Made by a program: the position numbers and the translations under genes. From Paracoccaceae bacterium (GTDB lineage: Bacteria; Pseudomonadota; Alphaproteobacteria; Rhodobacterales; Rhodobacteraceae), in contig CANGHD010000005.1 of assembly GCA_947453525.1 (NCBI GenBank), positions 1 through 57,913 on the forward strand: a DNA stretch of 57,913 nt, in the 5' to 3' direction. The notes beneath the pieces are model-generated. The model made no database searches, was not told the origin of the DNA, and saw only the letters and a program-made list of their open reading frames with translations. Below are positions 43,721 through 52,895 of this stretch, piece after piece (position 1 is the first letter of the stretch; the number at the start of each line of letters is the position of its first letter).

Positions 43721-44305
43721 TCAGACCTTGGCCGCCATCGTGGCCTTGGCCCACCAGACCAGATCATCCAGCGAGGCCTTGGCGGCCGGCAGCAGATTGG
43801 CTTCGACATCCGCCATCTTGCCCGACCCGCCCATGCCGGGGTGAACCTTGAAGAAATCGCCCATGCCCAGATGCACGGCGTTCCGGGTCGGGACCATCTG
43901 AAGTTCGACGGCGATGGTGCGCAGATGCTCCAGCGCGCGGGTGCCGCCGGCGGCGCCGTAGGCGATGGCGGTCATCGGCTTGCGGTTCCATTCGACGTAA
44001 GCCTGATCCAGCGCATTCTTCAGCGCCCCGGTGATCGAACGGTTGTACTCGGCCACGACGAAAATATACCCGTCGAATTCCGCCATCTTCTTCTGCCAGG
44101 CCACGGCATGGGCATCCGCCGAGGGCATCCACAGGTTCGACGCCATTTCGTTGAACAAGGGCAGGTCAAAGTCGCGCAGGTCGACCAATTCGACGGTCAT
44201 GTCGTCACGGGCCGCAGCCTGCGCCAGCATCCACTGGGCCGGAATATCGGCAAAGCGCGTCGGGCGGGTGGAGCCGATGATGAGGGCGATTTTCGGTTGG
44301 GACAT
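43721..44305 (-). CDS. NADPH-dependent FMN reductase family protein
   Basis: This gene encodes 194 residues from ATG 44303-44305. The flavodoxin-like fold is recognised from ALIIGSTRPTRFADIPAQWM (phosphate loop for FMN), LVDLRDFDLPLF, VAEYNRSITGALKNALD and AIAYGAAGGTRALEHLR. Members reduce FMN, quinones, azo dyes or chromate with NAD(P)H in the cytoplasm. The physiological substrate is unknown. The gene is convergent with the exported hypothetical gene and divergent from cobT. Confidence 0.92.
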   Translation of the reverse strand: MSQPKIALIIGSTRPTRFADIPAQWMLAQAAARDDMTVELVDLRDFDLPLFNEMASNLWMPSADAHAVAWQKKMAEFDGYIFVVAEYNRSITGALKNALDQAYVEWNRKPMTAIAYGAAGGTRALEHLRTIAVELQMVPTRNAVHLGMGDFFKVHPGMGGSGKMADVEANLLPAAKASLDDLVWWAKATMAAKV

Positions 44306-44496
44306 GGTCTGTTTCCTTGTGGAGGGATAAAATGCTGCCTGCTTTTAGCCTTGGTGCCCGATAGCCGGAATTCCGATAATCCGCGCTAACACTGTGCGCG
44401 ATTGCACGATGTTCGTTGCCGAATTTTCATCGGCTTGGCTCCGGTTGCCTCGCGCTCCACCTTGCCCTCCCCCGCGCGCGGTGCCAGATTGCGCGG

Positions 44497-46362
44497 ATGA
44501 GCAAGCCCCTCGACAACCCCGCTGATCCCTTCAAGAAGGCGCTGGCCGATGCCACGCGCACCATGGCCGATGACCCCGACATGACCGTGACCTATTCGGT
44601 CGATCCGGCGGGCATGAACAAGGAAGGCGTGCGCCTGCCGCAAGTCTCGCGCCGGATGACAAAGGACGAGGTCCTCTTGGCACGCGGCACGGCGGATGCC
44701 TTCGCGCTGCGCCGGCGTTATCACAACGAGCAGGTGGCCACGAAATACCAGCCGACCGGTCCGCTCGCCAAGGAAATCTTCGACGCGATGGAAACCGCGC
44801 GATGTGAGGCTGTTGGCGCCCGCGCCATGCCCGGCACTGCCACGAACATCGACGCCAAGATCGCCCATGAGGCCGATCGCAAGGGCTATGGCCAGATCGC
44901 TGCGGCGTCCGAGGCCCCCTTGCCGGTGGCGGCAGGCTATCTGGTGCGGCATCTGGCGACGGGACGTGACCTGCCCAAATCGGCGCAGCATGTGATGGAC
45001 CTGTGGCGCGGGTTCATTGAAGAACAGGCGTCCGGATCGTTGGGCAATCTGGATGAGGTGCTGGCAGACCAAGCCGCCTTCGCCCGTCTGGCGCGCAAGG
45101 TGATTTCCGACCTCGGCTATGGCGACCAGTTGGGTGACGACCCCGACCAGAACGACAACCAGGATGAGGCCGGCGAGGACGACCGCGAGGATACGCCCGA
45201 AGAAACCGGCTCGGAACAGCAGGAGACCGAGGAATCGGAAGCCTCTCCGGAACAGTCGCAGGAAGACGAACCCGACCAGTCACAAGCCGAAGTGACGATG
45301 GAGGAGACGTCTGACCTCGATCAGGGCGAAGAGGCCGAGCTTCCGGATGGCGAGGCCCCGCTGGAGCCACCGCCCCCTGCGCCGCATTCGGCGGCAGACC
45401 CGCTTTATACCACCTACACCACGGAATTCGATGAGGAAATCAAGGCCGAGGATCTGGCGGAACCCGCCGAACTCGAACGCCTGCGCGCCTATCTGGATCA
45501 GCAGCTGGAACCCTTGAAGGGGGCGGTCAGCCGCCTTGCGAACAAGCTGCAACGTCGTTTGCAGGCGCAGCAGAACAGGTCTTGGCTGTTCGACCTTGAA
45601 GAGGGCACGCTGGATGCCGGCCGTCTGGCGCGGGTTGTGGCGAACCCGACCACGCCCCTCAGCTTCAAGCAGGAAAAAGACACCGAATTCCGCGATACCT
45701 GCGTGACCTTGCTGTTGGACAACTCCGGTTCCATGCGCGGTCGCCCGATCTCGATTGCTGCGATCTGCGCCGATGTTCTCGCCCGCACCCTGGAACGCTG
45801 CTCGGTCAAGGTCGAGATCCTCGGCTTCACCACGCGCGCCTGGAAGGGCGGCCAAAGCCGCGAGAAGTGGCTGGCGGCGGGGCGGCCGGCCGGTCCGGGG
45901 CGGCTGAATGACCTGCGCCACATCATCTACAAGAACGCCGATGCGCCGTGGCGGCGTGTCAGGCCGAACCTTGGCCTGATGATGAAAGAGGGGCTGTTGA
46001 AGGAAAACATCGACGGTGAGGCGCTGGAATGGGCGCACCGCCGCATGACGGCCCGGCCCGAGGCGCGCAAGATCCTGATGGTGATTTCCGACGGTGCACC
46101 GGTCGATGATTCGACCCTGTCGGTCAATCCGGCCAGCTTTCTGGAAAAGCACTTGCGCGATGTGATCGCCATGGTCGAGCGTCGCAAAGCAGTTGAGCTG
46201 ATCGCCATCGGCATCGGCCACGACGTGACCCGCTATTACCAGCGCGCTGTCACCATCACCGATGCCGAGCAATTGGCGGGTGCCATGACCGAACAACTGG
46301 CCAGCCTGTTCGAGGTCAACAAGAAGAAGCGCGAACGGTCCTTTGGCCGCAAAGCGGGGTAG
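44497..46362 (+). CDS. cobT: Cobaltochelatase subunit CobT
   Basis: This gene encodes 621 residues from ATG 44497 ([16 protein letters not shown]). The N-terminal helical region (about 1-210) is followed by a very acidic linker (about 213-290; runs of D and E with Q and S). The C-terminal von Willebrand A domain has the MIDAS motif [10 protein letters not shown], with Asp near 408, and a later [12 protein letters not shown]. CobT partners CobS in the ATP-driven motor of aerobic cobalt chelation. A long perfect inverted repeat starts at the last base of the stop codon. Confidence 0.96.
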   Translation: MSKPLDNPADPFKKALADATRTMADDPDMTVTYSVDPAGMNKEGVRLPQVSRRMTKDEVLLARGTADAFALRRRYHNEQVATKYQPTGPLAKEIFDAMETARCEAVGARAMPGTATNIDAKIAHEADRKGYGQIAAASEAPLPVAAGYLVRHLATGRDLPKSAQHVMDLWRGFIEEQASGSLGNLDEVLADQAAFARLARKVISDLGYGDQLGDDPDQNDNQDEAGEDDREDTPEETGSEQQETEESEASPEQSQEDEPDQSQAEVTMEETSDLDQGEEAELPDGEAPLEPPPPAPHSAADPLYTTYTTEFDEEIKAEDLAEPAELERLRAYLDQQLEPLKGAVSRLANKLQRRLQAQQNRSWLFDLEEGTLDAGRLARVVANPTTPLSFKQEKDTEFRDTCVTLLLDNSGSMRGRPISIAAICADVLARTLERCSVKVEILGFTTRAWKGGQSREKWLAAGRPAGPGRLNDLRHIIYKNADAPWRRVRPNLGLMMKEGLLKENIDGEALEWAHRRMTARPEARKILMVISDGAPVDDSTLSVNPASFLEKHLRDVIAMVERRKAVELIAIGIGHDVTRYYQRAVTITDAEQLAGAMTEQLASLFEVNKKKRERSFGRKAG

Positions 46363-46394
46363 CGCCAAGATTTTTCTCCGAAAAATCTTGGCGC
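46362..46394. repeat. 15-bp perfect inverted repeat between cobT and the aminopeptidase gene
   Basis: GCGCCAAGATTTTTC (46362-46376) and its exact complement (46380-46394) flank a 3-base loop. The T-run lies inside the stem. It begins on the last base of the cobT stop and ends 13 bp before the next start, just ahead of that gene's GGGAGAG site. It may attenuate or protect the message. Confidence 0.75.
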
Positions 46395-46407
46395 CGGGAG
46401 AGCGGAT

Positions 46408-48204
46408 ATGTTTCAGACCTTTGACAGCCATGCCTCACCCGCCCAAGGGCCGGGACGTCTGGGCGATTTGCGGGGTGTCCTTAAGGCCCATGGGCTGGCG
46501 GGCTTCATCATCCCACGCTCGGATGCGCATCAGGGCGAATATGTCGCAGCCCGAGATGAAAGGCTGCAATGGCTGACCGGCTTTACCGGCTCGGCGGGCT
46601 TCTGCATAGCGTTGCCGGATGTGGCGGGTGTATTCATCGACGGGCGTTACCGCACACAAGTGAAGGGTCAGGTCGATCTGGCGTATTTCACCCCGGTGCC
46701 TTGGCCCGAGGTGAAGCCCGGCCCGTGGATTGTCGAACACCTCGCCAAGGGGATCGTGGGCTTTGACCCGTGGCTGCACACCGCCGATGAGATCGCCAAG
46801 ATCGCGGCGGCGCTGGACGGAACGGGTGTCACCCTGCAACCCACCACCAATTTCGTCGATGCGATCTGGCCGGATCAGCCCTCCGCCCCCGTCGGCAAAG
46901 CCTTTTCGCATCCGGTGGAATTTGCCGGGGAAACCTCGCTGGCCAAACGCGCGCGGCTGGCCGAGGCGCTGACTGCCGCCGGACAAGCGGCGGCGGTGCT
47001 GACGTTGCCTGACTCGATCTGCTGGCTGTTGAACATCCGGGGCGCGGATGTGCCCAAGAACCCCGTCCTGCAGGCTTTTGCCCTGCTGCAGCGGAATGGC
47101 CGCGTCATCCTTTTCGTTGACCCCGCCAAGATCGGCCCGGATGTCGTCGCCCAACTGGACGCGGGCGTCAACCTGCAGCCGGTGTCCGAATTCGTGGCAG
47201 CGCTGCGCGCAACCACCGGCAAGGTGCGGGTCGACAAGACCACCGCGCCCCTCGCCGTCGCCACCGAAATCGGCACCGGCGCGGGTGAAGTGGTTTGGGG
47301 CGATGACCCCTGCCGTCTGCCCAAGGCGCGCAAGAACGCCGCCGAGATCGAAGGCATGCGCGCCGCCCATCTGCGCGACGGCGCGGCTGTGGTGGAGTTT
47401 CTGGCCTGGCTCGACAACCGGACGCCCAAGGGTGCGCTGACCGAGATCGACGTCGTGACAGCCCTTGAAGGCTTCCGCCGCGCCACCAACGCTTTACATG
47501 ACATTTCGTTCGACACGATCTGCGGGTCGGGGCCGAATGGTGCCATCATGCACTACCGCGTGACGGATGAAAGCAACCGCGCCATTGGCCGCAATGAACT
47601 GCTCCTGGTCGATTCGGGCGCGCAGTACCTTGACGGCACCACCGACATCACCCGCACCGTCGCCATCGGCGACCCCGGTGCGGAAGCGCGGGAGTGCTAT
47701 ACCCGCGTGTTGCAGGGCCTGATCGCCATATCCCGTGCGCGCTGGCCGCGTGGGCTCGCGGGCCGCGATCTCGACCCTCTGGCGCGCTCGGCCTTGTGGA
47801 TGGCGGGGCAAGATTTCGACCATGGCACCGGCCACGGGGTCGGAGCCTTCCTGTCGGTCCATGAAGGGCCCCAGCGCCTCTCCCGCATCAGCGAGGTGCC
47901 GTTCGAGCCGGGCATGATCCTGTCGAACGAACCCGGCTATTACCGCGAGGGGCATTTCGGCATCCGTCTGGAAAACCTGATCGTGGTCGAAGAGGCCGCC
48001 AGACAGGGCGATAACCGCGACCAGCTGGCGTTCGAGACCCTGACCTTCGTCCCCTTCGACCGCCGCCTGATCCTGACCGCTTGGCTCTCGCCGGGCGAGC
48101 GCGCCTGGCTGAATGCCTATCACGCTGAAACCCTGGCCAAACTTGGCCCGCGCCTGTCGCCCGATGCCCTGACCTGGGCGCAAGCCGCCTGCGAGGTGCT
48201 TTGA
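46408..48204 (+). CDS. Xaa-Pro aminopeptidase (M24, aminopeptidase P family)
   Basis: This gene encodes 598 residues from ATG 46408, with GGGAGAG upstream. Two creatinase-like N-terminal domains (about 1-310) precede the pita-bread catalytic domain. The metal ligands are visible in LLVDSGAQYLDGTTDITRT (two Asp), HGTGHGVGAFLSVHEGP (His), LSNEPGYYREGHFG (Glu) and IRLENLIVVE (Glu). The size fits the long, three-domain eukaryote-like APP type rather than the shorter PepP of E. coli. It removes N-terminal residues next to proline in the cytoplasm. Its stop overlaps the DUF427 start by one base. Confidence 0.93.
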   Translation: MFQTFDSHASPAQGPGRLGDLRGVLKAHGLAGFIIPRSDAHQGEYVAARDERLQWLTGFTGSAGFCIALPDVAGVFIDGRYRTQVKGQVDLAYFTPVPWPEVKPGPWIVEHLAKGIVGFDPWLHTADEIAKIAAALDGTGVTLQPTTNFVDAIWPDQPSAPVGKAFSHPVEFAGETSLAKRARLAEALTAAGQAAAVLTLPDSICWLLNIRGADVPKNPVLQAFALLQRNGRVILFVDPAKIGPDVVAQLDAGVNLQPVSEFVAALRATTGKVRVDKTTAPLAVATEIGTGAGEVVWGDDPCRLPKARKNAAEIEGMRAAHLRDGAAVVEFLAWLDNRTPKGALTEIDVVTALEGFRRATNALHDISFDTICGSGPNGAIMHYRVTDESNRAIGRNELLLVDSGAQYLDGTTDITRTVAIGDPGAEARECYTRVLQGLIAISRARWPRGLAGRDLDPLARSALWMAGQDFDHGTGHGVGAFLSVHEGPQRLSRISEVPFEPGMILSNEPGYYREGHFGIRLENLIVVEEAARQGDNRDQLAFETLTFVPFDRRLILTAWLSPGERAWLNAYHAETLAKLGPRLSPDALTWAQAACEVL

Positions 48205-48533
48205 TGGGACTGCCGATCACCATCACTGCTGATCCGCACCGCTGGCGCGTCAGGGTCGGCGACACGGTCTTGGGCGAAACCTCTGCCGCGCTTCTGCTGG
48301 ACGAGGCCGGCAACCGGCCTACCCTGTACGTGCCGCGCGCCGACATGCAGATGGCCTTGTTCACGGCCACCGAGCGCGCCACAACCTGCCCGTGGAAGGG
48401 TAAGGCCAGCTACTTTTCGGTGGTAGGACTGCAGAACGTTGTTTGGAGCTATGAGACACCACATGACCGCGTGGCGCCAATAGCGGGATATCTGGCCTTC
48501 TACCCGCAAGTCACCGTCGAGCGGCGGGATTAA
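48204..48533 (+). CDS. DUF427 domain protein
   Basis: This gene encodes 109 residues from ATG 48204, coupled to the preceding aminopeptidase gene (TGATG overlap). The DUF427 pattern is complete: WRVRVGDTVLGETSAALLLD, LYVPRADMQMALF, TTCPWKGKASYFSV and HDRVAPIAGYLAFYP. The conserved CPWKG and the beta-rich fold suggest a ligand-binding pocket, but no activity is established. A REP element starts one base after its stop codon. Confidence 0.92.
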   Translation: MGLPITITADPHRWRVRVGDTVLGETSAALLLDEAGNRPTLYVPRADMQMALFTATERATTCPWKGKASYFSVVGLQNVVWSYETPHDRVAPIAGYLAFYPQVTVERRD

Positions 48534-48534
48534 G

Positions 48535-48556
48535 GTAGGATGGGCCATTGGCCCAT
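48535..48556 (+). repeat. REP element with GTAG head
   Basis: GTAGG is followed by the palindrome ATGGGCCA-T-TGGCCCAT. It lies between the convergent DUF427 and sufE genes, 1 bp after the former. It matches the element at 42513-42534 outside the loop, and the 3' flank (GGTACCTGCGTCAACCCT) resembles sequence near 42661. Confidence 0.8.
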
Positions 48557-48566
48557 GGTACCTGCG

Positions 48567-48974
48567 TCAACCCTCTGCCGCCACGCTGCGGATACGCTCC
48601 ACCATGGCGCGAAGACCGTTCGATCTTTGAGCTGACAGATGGTCGTTCAACCCAAGCCGCGCCAATTCGGCAGGGGCATCGACCTTTAGGACCTCGGCCA
48701 AGGTCAATCCGGCATAGAGGCTGTGCAGCACGGCAATCAGCCCGCGTACGATCATCGCATCGCTGTCGCCCTGAAAGTCAAAACGACCGTTCGCGATCAC
48801 CGGTCTCAGCCAGACCTGACTGGCGCAGCCCTGCACTTTCAGCGCGGGCACTTTGAACGTGTCATCCAAGGGCGGCATCGCCTTGCCCAACTCGATCACA
48901 TGGCGATAGCGTTCCTCCCAATCGTCGAGGAATTCAAAGGTTTCGGCGAGGTCTTCGAAGGCTTGGGCGGACAT
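48567..48974 (-). CDS. sufE: SufE family cysteine desulfurase activator
   Basis: This gene encodes 135 residues. ATG 48972-48974 has AGGAG 6 bp upstream. The SufE signature is clear, with the sulfur-accepting cysteine Cys50 in LKVQGCASQVWL, preceded by FEFLDDWEERYRHVIELGK and followed by GRFDFQGDSDAMIVRGLIAV. SufE accepts persulfide from SufS and feeds iron-sulfur cluster assembly. No suf operon is nearby, so this is a stand-alone copy. Confidence 0.94.
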   Translation of the reverse strand: MSAQAFEDLAETFEFLDDWEERYRHVIELGKAMPPLDDTFKVPALKVQGCASQVWLRPVIANGRFDFQGDSDAMIVRGLIAVLHSLYAGLTLAEVLKVDAPAELARLGLNDHLSAQRSNGLRAMVERIRSVAAEG

Positions 48975-49080
48975 GGGCGTCTCCTGATGTGCCTGAGGTA
49001 GCCTCATGATGCGGCAAGGTAAAGGCTCGGCTTTTCAAATGCCGCGGCTTGGGCTACCCAAGGGCAAACAGGGGGCGGGA

Positions 49081-49551
49081 ATGAAACGCGCAGGTGTCTT
49101 GGTGAAGACGGCAGTCTTGGTGACGGTTCTGGGGCTAGGCCTGACGGGCTGCGGCTTTGGCAAGTCGAAATTCAATCCGTTCAACTGGTGGTCCACGCCG
49201 CAGCAGGGCACGCCGGTCGCCCTTTACACCGCCCCGGTCGACCCGCGCGGGCTGGTGGATCAGATCACGCTGCTGAAGATCGACCCCTATCCCAGCGGCG
49301 TCATCGTGCGCGCCACCGGCGTGCCAGCCACGCAAGGCTATTGGGACGCCTCGCTGGTGGCGCTGCCGACGGACGGTTCTGGCAAGCTGGTTTTCGAATT
49401 CCGCATTGCCCCGCCCCTTTCACCCGCCGCCGCAGGCAGCCAACCGTCGCGCGAAGTGACGGTGGCGACAACGGTCACAACCTTCAACCTGCAAGATGTC
49501 ACCTCCATCGAGGTCCGCTCGGCCAGCAACGCGATGACCGCCCACCGTTAG
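49081..49551 (+). CDS. Hypothetical lipoprotein
   Basis: This gene encodes 156 residues from ATG 49081, with a GGGGGCGGGA purine-rich site. The signal sequence ends in a lipobox (LTGCGFG, Cys24), so the mature protein should be lipidated at the membrane. The body has NPFNWW near the anchor and a beta-rich domain (VIVRATGVPATQGYWDASLV, LVFEFRIAPPL). I do not recognise a named family. It is divergent from sufE, and its end overlaps the facing RTX gene by 4 bp. Confidence 0.78.
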   Translation: MKRAGVLVKTAVLVTVLGLGLTGCGFGKSKFNPFNWWSTPQQGTPVALYTAPVDPRGLVDQITLLKIDPYPSGVIVRATGVPATQGYWDASLVALPTDGSGKLVFEFRIAPPLSPAAAGSQPSREVTVATTVTTFNLQDVTSIEVRSASNAMTAHR

Positions 49552-50390
49552 GCCATCAAGTCAGCCAAGGTATAGGTGCCATCCGCCAGCACGAATTGCT
49601 CGATGCCTGTCACTTCGATGGCGCCTGTGTAGAAGGAAGTACTCCACGACAGCGTGACGTAGGCGCCGGGTCCGGGCGCATGGCTGACCTGAGCCAGCGT
49701 CGGACCGGCCTCCACCCCGCCAACCTGCGCGCGCAGGTCGATCCGGTCGGTGCCCAGCCCGCCGTCGACCGCCGTGACCAGATCGCCGGTCTTGTGCACC
49801 GAGGCGTAGATCATGTCATTGCCGCCCCCGGCCGAGATCATCTGGTGCCCGGCCCCTTCGTAGATCGTGTCCTGACCGGCCCCGCCGACGATCAGATCGT
49901 CTCCGTCGCCGCCATAGATCTTGTCATTGCCGCCGCCGCCATTCAGTGTGGCGGCCCCTTTGGCACCGTAAAGCTGGTCTTCGCCCAGCCCACCATAAAG
50001 CCGGTCCGTGCCGCTGCCCGCGTAAAGCGCGTCATTCCCGGCGTCGCCGTAAAACCAATTGGAGCCGCTGATGCCAAACAGCACGTCCGCATCCAGCCCG
50101 CCATGCAGCCGGTTGATGCCGGCATCGGCGTAGAGCGTGTCAGTGCCGGAACCACCCCAAAGGGCGTTCCCCCCCGCGCCCCCATAAAGAAAGTCATTGC
50201 CCAGCCCGCCAAAGAGCTGGTCGCCCCCGGCCTCGCCAAACAGCTTGTCCTGTCCGGCACCGCCATAGAGCGAATCCAGCCCCTTCCCGCCGAACACAAT
50301 GTCATCGCCGCCATAGGCCAGAATCGTATCACGGCCCGGCGTGCCATGCAGTGTGTCGGGACCGGGAGAGCCGGGGATCGGTTTGACCAT
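49548..50390 (-). CDS. Small RTX calcium-binding protein
   Basis: This gene encodes 280 residues. About 15 tandem nonapeptide-type repeats of the GGxGxDxLx pattern run from residue 12 to 175, for example GPDTLHGTPGRDTIL, GGAGQDKLFGEAGGDQL and GGDGDDLIVGGAGQDTIY. Repeats with N or A in place of D are mixed in. The C-terminal 95 residues lack repeats (AYVTLSWSTSFYTGAIEV ... FVLADGTYTLADLM). They are probably the type I secretion and folding end. There is no signal peptide. It likely folds into a calcium-dependent beta-roll outside the cell. Repeats may slip, so length may vary between strains. Confidence 0.85.
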   Translation of the reverse strand: MVKPIPGSPGPDTLHGTPGRDTILAYGGDDIVFGGKGLDSLYGGAGQDKLFGEAGGDQLFGGLGNDFLYGGAGGNALWGGSGTDTLYADAGINRLHGGLDADVLFGISGSNWFYGDAGNDALYAGSGTDRLYGGLGEDQLYGAKGAATLNGGGGNDKIYGGDGDDLIVGGAGQDTIYEGAGHQMISAGGGNDMIYASVHKTGDLVTAVDGGLGTDRIDLRAQVGGVEAGPTLAQVSHAPGPGAYVTLSWSTSFYTGAIEVTGIEQFVLADGTYTLADLMA

Positions 50391-50477
50391 GACTGAAATA
50401 CCTTTGTGCGGGCGGTAAAGGGGTCCACCCTACCGCGCCGCCCCGGTTTTTCAAGTCAGACGGTGCACAAACCGCAC

Positions 50478-51635
50478 CTAAAGGCGAACCACCCGCACTT
50501 CGCTGCCCTTGGCCGACAGGGCAATCTCGCCCCGGCAGAGGCGCAGGGCGTCGTCGCCAAAGGCCTCGGCGCGCCAGCCCGTCAGGGTCGGCACATCGCG
50601 CTGACCCGCCGCAATCGCATCAAGGTCCGACGAGGACGCGATCAGCCGTGCCGCCACGCCAAGGCTTTCGGACTTGGCTTTGAGAAGGACACGCAGCAGG
50701 TCCGCCAGAGCCGGGTTGACCTGCAACTGCTCGCGGCTGATGTCCGGCTTGGGCATGTCTTCGGGCCGCATCTCCATGCCCGCTTTGACGGCGGCAATGA
50801 TGCCATCGGCGATCTCGGGCTTGCGGCCTTCGCGCATGAGCAGACGCGAGCGGCCCAGTTCTTCCTGACTGGTCGGACGAGTCGAGGCCAGTTCCAGAAG
50901 CGCGTCATCCTTCATCACCCGCGCGCGGGGGATGTTGTGGGCCTGACAATAGCTTTCGCGAAACCGCGCCAGTTCCTTGACCACGGCCAGAAACCGGCCG
51001 GAGGTGGTGCGGGTCTTGATCCGCAGCCATGCTTCTTCCGGGCGCGTGGTGTAGGTTTCGGGGTCCAGAAGCACGCCCAGTTCCTCGGCCACCCAGGATT
51101 GCCGACTGTTCTTGGCGATCTGTGTGGAAAGCCACTCGTAAATCTGCCGCAGATGGGTCACGTCGGCCACCGCATATTCTGCCTGCGCCTGCGTCAAAGG
51201 CCGGCGCGACCAGTCAGTGAAGCGTGAGGTCTTGTCGAGATCGGCCTTGGCGATCTTCTTGACCAGCGTTTCATAGCCGACCTGCTCGCCAAAGCCGCAG
51301 ACCATGGCGGCGATCTGGGTGTCAAACAGCGGGACGGGGAAGACATTGCCCTCGACAAAGAAGATCTCAAGATCCTGCCGTGCCGCGTGAAAGACCTTCA
51401 CCGTACCAATATGGCGGAACAGGTCGTAGAGCGGTTCCAGGGACATGGCATGACCCTCGATCGGGTCCACGAGCACCGCTTCGCCATCCTTGCCGGGCAG
51501 CGCCATCTGGATCAGGCAAAGCTTGGACCAAAAGGTGCGCTCGCGCAGAAATTCGGTATCGATGGTGACGTAATCATGGGTCTTGGCGGTGGCGCAGAAG
51601 GCGGCGAGGTCTTCGGTCGTGGTAATCGTGCGCAT
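50478..51635 (-). CDS. rnd: Ribonuclease D
   Basis: This gene encodes 385 residues. ATG 51633-51635 (MRTITTTEDLAAF) is chosen; the longer frame runs into the upstream repeat. The DEDD exonuclease has DYVTIDTEFLRERTFW (Asp, Glu), VFHAARQDLEIFF (Asp) and the fourth Asp in QAEYAVADVTHLRQIY. An HRDC domain follows (about 205-290; LARFRESYCQAHNIPRARVM) with a second HRDC-like segment after it. It trims the 3' ends of tRNA precursors and other small RNAs. Confidence 0.95.
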   Translation of the reverse strand: MRTITTTEDLAAFCATAKTHDYVTIDTEFLRERTFWSKLCLIQMALPGKDGEAVLVDPIEGHAMSLEPLYDLFRHIGTVKVFHAARQDLEIFFVEGNVFPVPLFDTQIAAMVCGFGEQVGYETLVKKIAKADLDKTSRFTDWSRRPLTQAQAEYAVADVTHLRQIYEWLSTQIAKNSRQSWVAEELGVLLDPETYTTRPEEAWLRIKTRTTSGRFLAVVKELARFRESYCQAHNIPRARVMKDDALLELASTRPTSQEELGRSRLLMREGRKPEIADGIIAAVKAGMEMRPEDMPKPDISREQLQVNPALADLLRVLLKAKSESLGVAARLIASSSDLDAIAAGQRDVPTLTGWRAEAFGDDALRLCRGEIALSAKGSEVRVVRL

Positions 51636-51730
51636 GGGCTGGCTTTCACTGAAGGCGGGTTCGTCCCGCCCGTCCGCTATAGGTTGCTTGACGCGGAATG
51701 GAAAGAGTGCGCCTGCGGCGGGCGAGAGAC

Positions 51731-51810
51731 GGGGGGCTGCCGCCCCCCCGTGCCCCCCTGCCTCAAAGGGGGGCACGCCCCCCTTTGAGAAAACCCCGTG
51801 GATACTTGTG
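51731..51810 (-). repeat. Dispersed CAAATATCC repeat, long-hairpin variant, copy 6
   Basis: Read on the minus strand, CAAGTATCCACGGGG is followed by TCAAAGGGG and CCCCTTTGA arms and a tail ending in GGCAGCCCCCC. It is nearly identical to copy 3 at 22281-22361. It lies 15 bp after the ABC ATPase stop, at the 3' end of that operon. Confidence 0.78.
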
Positions 51811-51825
51811 CCAGAATGAATGGGA

Positions 51826-52893
<1,068 letters not shown>

Positions 52894-52895
52894 GT

